Assembly: GCA_015039465.1 (NCBI GenBank)
Contig: MU130540.1
Coordinates: 135,118-199,117, forward strand
Direction of reading: 5' to 3'
From: Phlegmacium glaucopus
Lineage: Eukaryota > Basidiomycota > Agaricomycetes > Agaricales > Cortinariaceae
Length of the DNA: 64,000 nucleotides
This document shows, in pieces, positions 44,633-53,959 of this stretch. The notes below the pieces were generated by a model. The model was given only the letters and a program-made list of their open reading frames with translations, had not been told where the DNA came from and ran no database searches. A program made the translations under genes and the position numbers. The first letter of the stretch is position 1; every line of letters starts with the position of its first letter.

Positions 44633-44828
44633 GTCGTTTCAATTAGAGGATTTTAACGAAAGGATTTTTTAATTTAAAGGAAAAGAGTGAAAGGCAGCTC
44701 TGAATAGCTTAGGGCAACGAGACGATGACAGTCAAGTGTGAGAATGGATCTCACCTAGAGTGTCATCGCTTATTCAAAGACCGCACCCTAGCCCTTCATT
44801 CGTACCTTATTACGTGATAGGCTATCAT

Positions 44829-46100
44829 TTTTTCCATAAGTTCAACAGACCAGCCCTAAATGTGGTCTGTGTGCCACATCAAATTACCATATGTGTACGT
44901 TCAAGTTCAACATTTACTACCATGCCACGATGCTCAGGCTCTTTCTACCACCACTACCACTTCCCCCCATTGCTACAACCTCTGCTCACAACCACGACAC
45001 CAAATGGGCACGAGAACAACGATGGACAGCTGGAATGGACAACAACGAGGACGGGTGGCAACGGATAACAACCACGACGACGACGGCTCTACACCTCTCA
45101 CTGGGGTGGTATGTTTTTATTTTATTTTTATTTCACTATATTAATCTTTTAATTACTAGCGAGAACGACGACTAATGACGATGACGACGATGACATGGCT
45201 AACAACAACGGCGACGACGGCTCTACCCCCCTCACTAGGGGTTTTTTTTGTTTTGTTTTGTTTTATCTCACTATACACAATGACTAACGACGACGACTAG
45301 CGAGAACGACGACACGGCTAACAACGACGCCGACGATGGCTCTACCCCACCCCCTTGCTAGGGGTTTTTTTATTTTTTATTTCTATTTTATTTCACTATA
45401 GTAATCTTTTTCTTATTAGCTACGTGAACTCGCGTCTGCATATGCTAAGCTATTTGAGCTTCACCTCTGCGACTCGCATGGAAATCACATCGCAGACGAC
45501 AACCATCAACATCACCATTCAACCCCAATGCCCATGGCCTTCGACATAACCATCTCATATGAACCATGTTCAGATGTGAATTCTGACATTCAACGCGCAT
45601 GTAATGCTCGACAGTCCACCGCGACTTACATTGCGCATCGTTTTTGGCACTTGATGCATGATTCTCCTTTCTCCGCTGAGAAACTGGCTGAGCAACACAT
45701 CCCTGCAGATCACATGGATGCGCTGAGGAAACTGAAGGCTCTGGTCCCCTTTATACTTCTGCCCGTGAACCAGTACATGGCCTACAACACTGTCCTCGAA
45801 TCTCGTAGAATTCATCACACTGATTTATCGTCAACTTTTTCATTTATTTTTAATTTCACTATACTAACCTTTTGAGCTTCGATTGGCAATGACTAACAAC
45901 AACGATGACACGGCTAACAACAATGGTGACGACAGCTCTAACCCCCTCACTATGGGTTTTTTTTATCATATGATAACAGCACGACAATGACATGATGTGA
46001 CGATGACATACGACGTGATGACGAACATCTGTAGCGATCACAGTTATTTGATCATTAACATAAGTGTGTTGAAACTTACAAATTAAAAACACATTTCATG
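44829..46100. repeat. CGA-rich tract with repeated CCCC-loop-GGGG-poly(T) units
   Basis: The module GGCTCTACCCC, TCACTA, GGGG then a run of T recurs near 45087, 45219, 45339 and 45932. It is usually followed by TATTTCACTATA and then GACGACGACTAACGA-type text. Between the third and fourth units a 45420-45850 stretch is more complex and has a 115-codon ORF (45528-45875) that I cannot assign. The module can fold into a stem followed by T-runs. Confidence 0.65.
45528..45875 (+). CDS. Unassigned small ORF in the repeat tract
   Basis: ATG 45528 gives 115 codons (MPMAFDITIS to a hydrophobic end). The middle part (HIPADHMDALRKLKALV) has a protein-like composition, while the last 15 residues run into the repeated TATTTCACTATA sequence. 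No family is recognised and chance cannot be excluded. Confidence 0.25.
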   Translation: MPMAFDITISYEPCSDVNSDIQRACNARQSTATYIAHRFWHLMHDSPFSAEKLAEQHIPADHMDALRKLKALVPFILLPVNQYMAYNTVLESRRIHHTDLSSTFSFIFNFTILTF

Positions 46101-46833
46101 GTAGCTGAACTCTGGAGAAGGACCGCCCTATTTCGTCGCCTATTATTTCATAAGCACTACGTTCTAGTCTACTGTCTGGTGGGTAGTCATGGATCTCGTA
46201 TATGTCAAAGATATACAATTCATCAATCCTCTAATTTAGGTTTGCACGCCTTTCAATGATGCATACGACATACAACAACAATATACGATGATGGCAATGT
46301 ATAACGACATACAATGTGCTGTGTACATATGACAATGTGCAATGACGACGTATGATGATGATAACAAGGAGGAGGATGTATTGCTGGGGGGGGTAGTTAT
46401 TCTAATTTATTTATTTTCAACGGTGATGGTGGTACCATGGTAGTATACATAGATAGTCCCTTTCTGTTACTTGTGTAGTATGTACTGTTAATAATAATTT
46501 GGATTGTTTATTACCATGAAAACTGAAAGCAGTGTGAGGTACCTGGTACAGGGACTGTATTCTAGCTCTAGCTCAGAAGCCTGGCCCTAGTAAATTTTCT
46601 TTTCCAGTACCCGTGCTGGATTCGGGCATGTCACCATAGACCTAGCTCATGTACTGGTGTGCTGGAACTACTGGAGGCACTAGTCCCAACCATTCCAGCA
46701 GCATGTTATTTTACTGATGTGAACCATAAATCTCTAAATGCCTGAGCCTGAACTGAACTGAACTGAATTATCAGCTCAGTTCAGTTCAGTTCAGGTTCAT
46801 GAGTCAGTTCTGAACCAAACTTTGGTAACCCTA

Positions 46834-47110
46834 CCTCAGATGAGAATAGTGGCTGGGAGGATGAATAGTAATTTAGTAATGCTAGTTAGATGAAGATTTC
46901 TACTTGTTCTCATTTTTGAACCATATTTTAGGTACTATTTCTACCTCTAAGCATCTGAAAGTGTTGTACAGCTTATAACTATACCATATCATGCTTTATA
47001 CAGTCAAAAAATCTTGTGAAACAGTGCAGAACTCATTGAAAACATGTTGTACCAGGTTTTGTGACCATTTGTGTGACGTGACGTGACAAACATTGCCACG
47101 GTTATATGTG
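46834..47110 (+). mobile_element. Copy B, right part (3' end) after the hAT insertion
   Basis: It continues the copy-B reading from the duplicated CCTCAGAT through ENSGWEDE to TAG 46866-46868, then matches the non-coding end of copy A (7884-7651 reversed) up to CATTGCCACGG. Together with 34997-36405 it restores one element. Confidence 0.8.
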
Positions 47111-47536
47111 ACATTGCTGACCCCCAGTTTTTGACCTGTACCGTACCGTCAAGGACTCATGATGAGGAAAATACGGGACGGCTGTGAGGATTAGGCAATA
47201 TCACAAGCCGTAAAACTGACGGCCGTACCCATAATACGGACGGTGCACAGCCCTAGTACTAATGTCAACATGACCAATTTTGGAACATGTTGATCCCGTG
47301 TCGCAACTTGCACTGTTTATGTACTCCCTTCTGCAGAGGATTCGGATCTGCCGTGCTGAAAGCAACGGCCCGCTCAAACCAGTAATATAATATACGACCG
47401 CGTTAATTAACACACTGGTTTGTGCTGCACGTGATGGTTGAAACTCCGAAATCGTGTGGCGCGGTCTGACCCCAACCGTGAAAACAGACTAACTAGTATA
47501 TAACGCGGTCAAATATGAATACGAATGTGAATACGG
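47111..47536. other. No supported gene
   Basis: Intergenic between copy B and the secreted-protein gene. It contains GTACCGTACCGTC and CACGGTT/AACCGTG-like short palindromes, but no complete element. Confidence 0.4.
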
Positions 47537-48486
47537 TCAACTTTGACGGTCCTCATTAACACTCGAGCACCTCACTTTCTGCGCGTGGGCTTTATTCGTA
47601 GGAGTATTCATAGTAGCGGCGCATCGATCACCAGGCATGGGATTGCCAGGTGCGGTATTAACCCCCTGAGGATGGCAGGTCCCTGGGTGACTCTTATCTC
47701 CCGGTATGTATCTGATGCAAATACTGTGACCGGCCTTTGTTTCGACCGCATAGCTATCCTTAGGGCTTGGTTTCTGTTCCGCTGAGTAATGGAAAATGGC
47801 ATCTATGCAGTGGGCTTCAACATCTTTCCGAGTGTGCCCTCCTTCAAGTTGACGATCGTCCCAAAGAGTTTTAGGTTCGCCCTATATTTGGCAATCATTT
47901 AGAACTAGAAATATGTCAAATCGCTAGAAAACTCACAGATACAACGCACAAGTGAGTCTCGGTACTACAATCAACTTCCTTACCGGGGTTCGCCTCGCAG
48001 TACTTAGTGAGGAGATGACCACCGCGACCGTTGTTGGCGGATCCACTAGTACCATCTAAGACATGCGGTTTCATGGCGAGAAATTTCTCTCCCGCCTCTT
48101 GCATTTTTTGGTCCTTAGTGGGCTACCAGTAAAATGAGAGTGTGATTAGAAAGGTTACTGATCTGGATGCACAGGGGTTCTTACTGCTGTTATACGTAAC
48201 TTAGGCCCTTTTTTCGGCCCCTTTGGTTCTCGCCGAAAGAGAGTAGCACATGAACCAAGTTGATCTACAGCAAGTAATATGAATATTAGTCTCACAATTT
48301 AGGACATCGAATTAAAGAGGAAATACCGCATGTCATTATATTGGCTTCACGACGCTCCCTAAATTAAGATCAGTTTTGTAAGATGGTAAACTGTACATAA
48401 ACTCACAGAACCAAGTTGGCAGGAATATGCAAGCCATTTGCTGCAATAACAAAGAGAAAAAATGAAATAATAAAGGATGCCTTCAT
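47537..48486 (-). CDS. Secreted cysteine-containing protein, five exons
   Basis: Exons on the minus strand are 48407-48486, 48327-48358, 48185-48264, 47937-48122 and 47537-47881. Introns are 48, 62, 62 and 55 nt, all GT-AG. The joined length is 723 nt, exactly 241 codons with no internal stop and phase kept at every junction, which would be unlikely by chance. The 240-residue product begins MKASFIISFFLFVIAANG, a clear signal peptide, followed by a dibasic ERR site and then a mature part with about eleven cysteines. There is no membrane segment after the signal. The last exon has SVETK/AGHSICIRYIPG-type text without a recognised domain. A secreted host protein, possibly effector-like or cell-wall related, is plausible; function is unknown. 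Confidence 0.8.
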
Positions 48487-49464
48487 TGTTGTATCGAGCC
48501 AGCGATGAGCTATCGTATGAGATAATGGGTGGTATCGAACCTGCGATGAAGAATCAGTGAGAGAATTTTCCTTCCCTTTTAAGTCTTGCAAATTACAATA
48601 CTACTATCGCCCATTCGGTGATATCCACCTTGAACGGATCTTGATGTAATGCGATGGACACTCACACCCAGATGGTCTTTCCCATTGATGGGAACTTCGG
48701 CCACCTTCGATGGAGTTTGTAGTTAATTTTGTATCGCTCCATTTCGATCACCGTTATCCGCCTTTTTTCTGACAACCGCTCGTCATCAGATTTGAGCGCT
48801 CTACCAAAAGACAAGGATGTGAAGGGCGGTTAGGACATAGGAACCCGCTTGGAATTACAAAAAAATTACGTAGCAAGAATACAAATATTAAAGTGTCGTC
48901 TAAAAAGGCAAGTTTGGTCACGGCGAACGGAGACTTTGCAGGTTTGTGAGGTTTGTGCAAGGTTTGTGTGTACAATTGTATTACTATAAGTAACTCAAAA
49001 TATTTGCTGAATTGACTACCTGTAAGCCACATTCACTCCAAGCTTGCTAAATCATTGATCACTTCGCTATCAGATTCACTACTACTGTAGTACTAGATTC
49101 TTGACCCTGTTAGCAGTAGGAATGCGCTGATTGGGTCGACTTTCTGATCTAGTTACACCATAGTTCGGAAAATCTGAATGGAAGTTTTGAATTCACAACG
49201 AATAGCAGTGATACCCCGGTCCCAAGAAGCAGGATACTGTCGGTGACTCCATCCCATCAAGTCTGAAAAGAAAAGCCAGAAAACAATACCTCCACTGCCA
49301 TCTCCGGGCTGGGTGCGATCTGGATTCTGAAGGTTATGTGATGGTTATGTGATGTTTATAACAATTTGGGGGCTTAACCGGAAAAGAAGTTCATACAAGA
49401 TCTAGATGTATTCAGTCGATTGGCGCCGAAGTGAAATCAGATGAAGTCGATACCGGTCCCCACC
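48487..49464. other. Upstream region of the secreted-protein gene; no gene seen
   Basis: Contains the probable promoter of the minus-strand gene. The tract GTTTGTGAGGTTTGTGCAAGG near 48940 is a short irregular repeat. No coding is supported. Confidence 0.4.
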
Positions 49465-50146
49465 AGGACCCCGGACAATACTGATGCAAGCCGTTCAGAC
49501 TTGGTTCAGACAGGATTTGAAAAATTTTGACCTAAGGCCAGTTCATTTCCGGACAAAAAAGGGCCCAAATGGCTGAATGGCGGTTTCAAAATTCCAAACA
49601 TCAATGCCTCAGGTATCTAAGGTCGTTGCAGTTTTCCAGACATCGTGTGGTCCATGGCCTAGTGGCTAAGTGTGATGGTGATGCGGCGTAATTATCTGGA
49701 GCTCTTATGTTCGAATCTTGTTAACATAGAGTTTTATTCTTTAAAATTTTGTACTAGCATATGTAGTTCAAGATAATTAAGAATCAAATTTTCTCTTTTT
49801 CCGTGTTGGAAAGTTGTTTTGCGAGTTTTTCGCAATGCCATGAAGGCATACCGGAAGAGGAGCGAGGGTGACGAGGATGCCCTCATCCTCGATTAATGTT
49901 TTTCTGTACTAGTTTCACTCAGTACTCATCTACATAATACACTTTCTACTACTATTCGGTGTGAGTCCAGACAAAATAACAGCCCTAGGAGGCCGTCTTG
50001 GCTTTCCAGACAACTTTCGAACGTTTTTGGGCCGTTTCTGATTTCCAAACAAAAATTTCAAACGGGCAGGCCAGTTCATTTCCAGACAAAAATGTCAAAA
50101 TCTGGTGATTTTGGAAACGGCCTCCATCAGTATTATCCGGGGTCCT
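49465..50146. mobile_element. MITE with 8-bp target duplication
   Basis: Inverted ends AGGACCCCGGA-x-AATACTGATG are flanked by TCCCCACC on both sides (49457-49464 and 50147-50154). The interior repeats GGCCAGTTCATTTCC at 49540 and 50067, and holds a tRNA-like promoter. An 8-bp duplication fits hAT; Mutator-like elements (8-9 bp) are an alternative. Confidence 0.8.
49655..49717 (+). promoter_or_regulatory. tRNA-like Pol III promoter boxes inside the MITE
   Basis: TGGCCTAGTGG (49655-49665) matches box A and GTTCGAATC (49709-49717) matches the core of box B, in the right order and 43 bp apart. No tRNA cloverleaf with a sensible acceptor stem is evident, so this is a SINE-like head rather than a tRNA gene. 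Confidence 0.5.
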
Positions 50147-50154
50147 TCCCCACC

Positions 50155-51596
50155 AGGGTTTTTGTTGACGCGCTTACAGTGCCTTGCATATGAAACTGCC
50201 AACCTTGAACATGCTGACCAATGTGATGGGACCTGGCGGCGGCTCTCGGCTTGGAGAAGTTGAATGTTCGTCCTTGCATCGGCGATGCCCATTCCACCCT
50301 CATTTGAGCTCTGTCGAATTTATTTGATGCTAGCATGAGAAGATCACGCAGTAGAAAGGTTTACGACGACACGGAGGAAGAGATTTGGAACAGGTTATGC
50401 TTCGGCAATGACCCGTGGCTGATGGGTCACACAAAGCCAAATAGGTTTTCATGAAATTGGTTGGCAGATTCATATGGAAGATACTGTAATGCGCCGGCAA
50501 ACGCCGTGTTCTAGTAATGCCGCGGTCATAAGTTGACGGTAACCTGATGTTGATGTGACAAGACAGTGACATTTGGCAGCAGCGCGTCCAAAAAATCTAT
50601 TGCACTTTGCAAAGCACAGCTCTTGAAAATACGGTCCACACAAAAAGTTCTGCATTTAGACTTACTATAATCCTGTGGAAACAGAATTCCAATCTATGGT
50701 CATAAAAAGTGCCGATAGATTTAAGTTTACCTCCGTGTTACATCGTCCAACTCATTGACTCATTGTGACTCTCAAGCCCGAGTCACAGTGGAAGTTGGGG
50801 ACTCGTAAATGCCATGCGTGGCAACGGCCCTCTGGCTATGTTTGGACGCATAGCCAAGTCCTGGCAGTGACATGATTTTCTGATGTCAAAATGGAAGTTT
50901 TGAATTTACATACAACAAGTACAGCGCTCAACGAATTGATTTAGCCTAGTAATGTAGTTCGATCCAAATTGATATCCATCCATATCGGCTGGTGGTTATT
51001 AGCATCAGATCACGTCACGCATCACAGCGCAATTCGTCACACCTCACAGTTACCGAAAACGGGTGTTGTAACAACGGTTTAAAAAACACGAAAAAAGCTC
51101 TGCATATGCTAGCCACCAACTGAACAACTTTTTGGTGTATTACGATCACCTGAGCTCTGAACATCAGGTCCAGTGAACTATGGGCGTCACGCATCACAAG
51201 GCGCGAACGATTGGTCGAAATGGTTACTGTATACCCTAGTACAATTATTTCTCTTCAGTGCCACACCTTGCCATAGAATGCTCCCCTGCTGAGGGCATGC
51301 ATCAAGTAATTCTGGGACCTTTTTTTTTTGCGCCTTGAATTCTCTGTATTTAGCGTTCTTGTTTTGGTGGTGAACCGGAATGCTGAATATGCTGTGAAGA
51401 AATACCGCTCTCATCGGAGGGTTGGAGTAGGCATTATCACCGATATGCTTATCCTAGTAGATTTTCGGAATCTTCCGTTTAGGCAACTCATGTCATCGAA
51501 TTAGCAGTACGATATCTCACGTATATACCTGAGAATCTATAATTCCATGTCGCCCCAATTACTCACTGCCATCTGATCATACTTCTACGCTCCTCC
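50155..51596. other. No supported gene; upstream region of the 461-aa gene
   Basis: Short open frames exist on the minus strand but none has conserved features or a consistent splice pattern. The final 100 bp hold CACGTATATACC near 51520, which might be a core promoter. Confidence 0.4.
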
Positions 51597-52982
51597 ATGG
51601 TTTCAACTCCAAAGCCAATGATCACGACAGCTCACTTTATCCAACATAACTCTCAACCCACACATTACATTCATCCTTACCTTTTCACTCATGACTCTGA
51701 ATCGACATGCGAAGTATACATATGGTCCTCCGATGACAATTCGCTCTATTCGACATTGGAGGAGGCTATGGCGGATCCGAGGGAACACCATCTAATAGGC
51801 ACAGATCGTCTTCTCAGTTTAACCAATGTCTCAGGGTCTTATAAATTGAGTGAGATACTCATCCACAGCCTTCCAGAAGGTGATTTAATAGATTCAATGC
51901 CTGTTGGACCCCTGGACTCCTCCGGATCTGAAGGAAATTCCAGCTTTCTTGGAGTTCTCGAGGGCAACATCGCTATTTGGCGCAACACGGGCGCTAACGG
52001 AGGGCATGGTGTAATTGAAATCTACAACTTATCGACAGAACTCGGGAAGCTGAGCCTGTCCGACACTCTCCTGCCTCCTCAAGGATACGCAAGCTTGGAA
52101 AGCCGGGATGTGCCAGGAACCTTCTTTCCTCCAAAAGCTATCCATATTTCTCCACACGAATTTATTGGAGTGGAAGTCTCCATAGATAAATTTCCAAGCA
52201 GCATTGTTGTTAGCCGCCACACGTCAAGTTCGAATTTAAGCCGGCAAAAGCAAATCTCATTGAATTTCTCGGCCCCTACCCTTCCGTACCCCAACGCCGA
52301 CATGTGCTCAACTCTCTGCGGGGACTTATACCTCCCTATCCATAATGAGCTCATCATGGCACATTACGAGTTCCCTGTGGGAGGTTCCGATCCAAATCCG
52401 CGCACTGCCATCCGATGCCTCGAATTCGATACCCTCGAACTCAAGTGGTGCATCATCCTCTCCGAAATCACCTGCAAAGTGCGCTACATCCCTGGCCTGG
52501 ATGCCATCCTTTCCGTGGGCAATGGATTTACACAAGTCCCAGCGGAAGATGGAACCATGAAGCAAGTCATACCACACCTTTGCATAACCATTCTGGATCC
52601 TTCTACGGGACACTCACGAGCGTCGCATGTCGTCGGCGATCCTGAAAGATGTTGTGGATACCTCGTTTGGAATGATGCGGCGGGTATTTCTTGTGATTTA
52701 ACAGCATCGGGAGAGGAAATAGCCATGATATTTGGGGACGGTCAATCTGCTGTCATTCCTGTCGAGCAGCTCTTGGAAAGTGGTTTCCCAAGGCTTGAAG
52801 ATGGAAAAATAATTACCACCGAGTGTCCTGCCATTGAACCTTCTGTCCCATCGAACGAAAAGCAACAGAACGACTTGCAGAATGGAAATTGGCACTGGGT
52901 CCAGCAAACCTTTTGGGGTGACAAAGGTGTGATTTTACAACCAACACGAGGCAAAGGATTTGCTGCGTTATCGTGGAAGTAA
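51597..52982 (+). CDS. Intact single-exon protein of 461 residues, function unknown
   Basis: ATG 51597 follows a pyrimidine-rich leader (CTACGCTCCTCC). There are no internal stops. The sequence shows repeated blocks of alternating hydrophobic strands ending in W, such as VYIWSSDDNSLYS, GVLEGNIAIWRN, LEFDTLELKWCII and GYLVWNDAAG. This suggests a beta-propeller-like fold. Asp/Gly turns support this, but I see no clear WD or Kelch signature. No signal peptide or membrane segment is visible. Similar F-box-associated propeller proteins are common in mushroom genomes, but an F-box is not visible at the N-terminus. With the secreted-protein gene, it forms the only clean genic island here. Confidence 0.75.
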   Translation: MVSTPKPMITTAHFIQHNSQPTHYIHPYLFTHDSESTCEVYIWSSDDNSLYSTLEEAMADPREHHLIGTDRLLSLTNVSGSYKLSEILIHSLPEGDLIDSMPVGPLDSSGSEGNSSFLGVLEGNIAIWRNTGANGGHGVIEIYNLSTELGKLSLSDTLLPPQGYASLESRDVPGTFFPPKAIHISPHEFIGVEVSIDKFPSSIVVSRHTSSSNLSRQKQISLNFSAPTLPYPNADMCSTLCGDLYLPIHNELIMAHYEFPVGGSDPNPRTAIRCLEFDTLELKWCIILSEITCKVRYIPGLDAILSVGNGFTQVPAEDGTMKQVIPHLCITILDPSTGHSRASHVVGDPERCCGYLVWNDAAGISCDLTASGEEIAMIFGDGQSAVIPVEQLLESGFPRLEDGKIITTECPAIEPSVPSNEKQQNDLQNGNWHWVQQTFWGDKGVILQPTRGKGFAALSWK

Positions 52983-53378
52983 ATTTATTATTATGTACCT
53001 GTGGTAAAATGATACAATAGTGACCCAGTAGGTAGCTGATGTAACGATTTAGTCACACGGAGATATGCAGACGGTTTACAGGAGGATGTTAGAGGACGTT
53101 TCGTATTTCGAGACATCAGCAAACTCCGAAGCCACCTACTACCACAGTTCCGAGTTCTCGTTAACATCAGCAAACTCTGATATTTAGTCATAACATGCCA
53201 TTCCGAGTTCTCAGTATTGAGAACTCGGTCTTTACAACCTGGGCCCGCAAAACGAACGGGTTGGCATCTATTCGTGCGGGTTTAGCTGGTCGGGATTCGA
53301 ATTCGGACTTATCTGCAATCTGATCGTATTTAACCTACTGTACCATTTTGATCAATTCGGCTGGGGGGGGGACAGGGG
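52983..53378. other. Downstream flank with short direct repeats
   Basis: ACATCAGCAAACTC occurs at about 53114 and 53164, and TTCCGAGTTCTC at about 53151 and 53201. The spacing is about 50 bp in both cases, so this is a duplicated unit. No gene. Confidence 0.5.
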
Positions 53379-53838
53379 TAGTGATGTGAAAGGCTCGGCT
53401 TCAAAGCCGCAAGCCGTCGAGCCGAGCCGAGCCGTGGGAAAGCCGTACCAACGGCTTTGACGGCCTACGGCTTGGGCTTCAGATTTTTCAGGCCGTGAGC
53501 CGCGGCTTAAGCACGGCCTGGGTCTGAGCCTCGAAATTCGCATTTTTGGCAGTCTTAAGGGGGGAGTTTGAACTTTTGATGACTTAAAACAGCACTGTAA
53601 CAGAGTGTAATTGATAATATTGCCATTGATAGTCATTTATGGTCATTTTTTAGTTTGATTTCATACAAATTTTGTTGCCCTCATGTTCTCCCTTACCTTC
53701 TAACCGTGTGGGAAAAAGCCGCGGCCTGAGCCCCAGGCCGAGCCCAAGCCGTGCAAAGTTTTGGCCTACGGCTTGGGCCTGGCTTTTTAGAGGCCGTGTC
53801 AAGCCTAAGCCGAGCCGAGCCGAGCCGTAACATCACTA
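53379..53838. mobile_element. hAT-type MITE rich in GCCGAGCC units
   Basis: Ends TAGTGATGT and ACATCACTA are flanked by GACAGGGG (53371-53378 and 53839-53846), an exact 8-bp duplication. Subterminal arrays of GAGCCGAGCC and AAGCCG make both ends able to pair. There is no coding. Confidence 0.9.
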
Positions 53839-53959
53839 GACAGGGGACACAATGGACGGAATTTTATTTCCGGCAACCGGCTGGGGGACCGGGGACAATT
53901 ATTGAAAAGTCAGCTAGGGGTCAAATTCGGCCAGGGTTATATGTGGCCAGGGTCATATT

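Larger units (their letters stand above)
37280..44828 (-). mobile_element. Ngaro/DIRS-like tyrosine-recombinase retrotransposon with duplicated 5' part
   Basis: On the minus strand the order is gag (with intron), reverse transcriptase plus RNase H, then a tyrosine recombinase, which is the Ngaro plan. The 5' part recurs: 40781-42557 matches 43053-44828 at a distance of about 2.27 kb, separated by 0.5 kb of other sequence. Both copies end at the same point, CTATCAT, which is probably the element 5' terminus. I could not identify the split direct repeats expected for this group, so the 3' limit is approximate. Confidence 0.8.
36406..46833. mobile_element. hAT-like non-autonomous element, 10.4 kb because of nested insertions
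   Basis: Terminal inverted repeats TAGGGTTACCAAAGTT and its complement lie at 36406-36421 and 46818-46833. The 8-bp duplication CCTCAGAT is at 36398-36405 and 46834-46841. Copy A shows the empty site. Subterminal regions hold many AGTTCAGTTC and GAACTGAACT units. No hAT transposase is present. The bulk of its length is a Ngaro-like retrotransposon (about 37280-44828) plus a GA/CGA-rich repeat zone. Confidence 0.85.

Noticed and set aside
49640..49730. A tRNA gene
   Set aside because: Box A and box B match, but no acceptor stem or anticodon arm can be folded convincingly.
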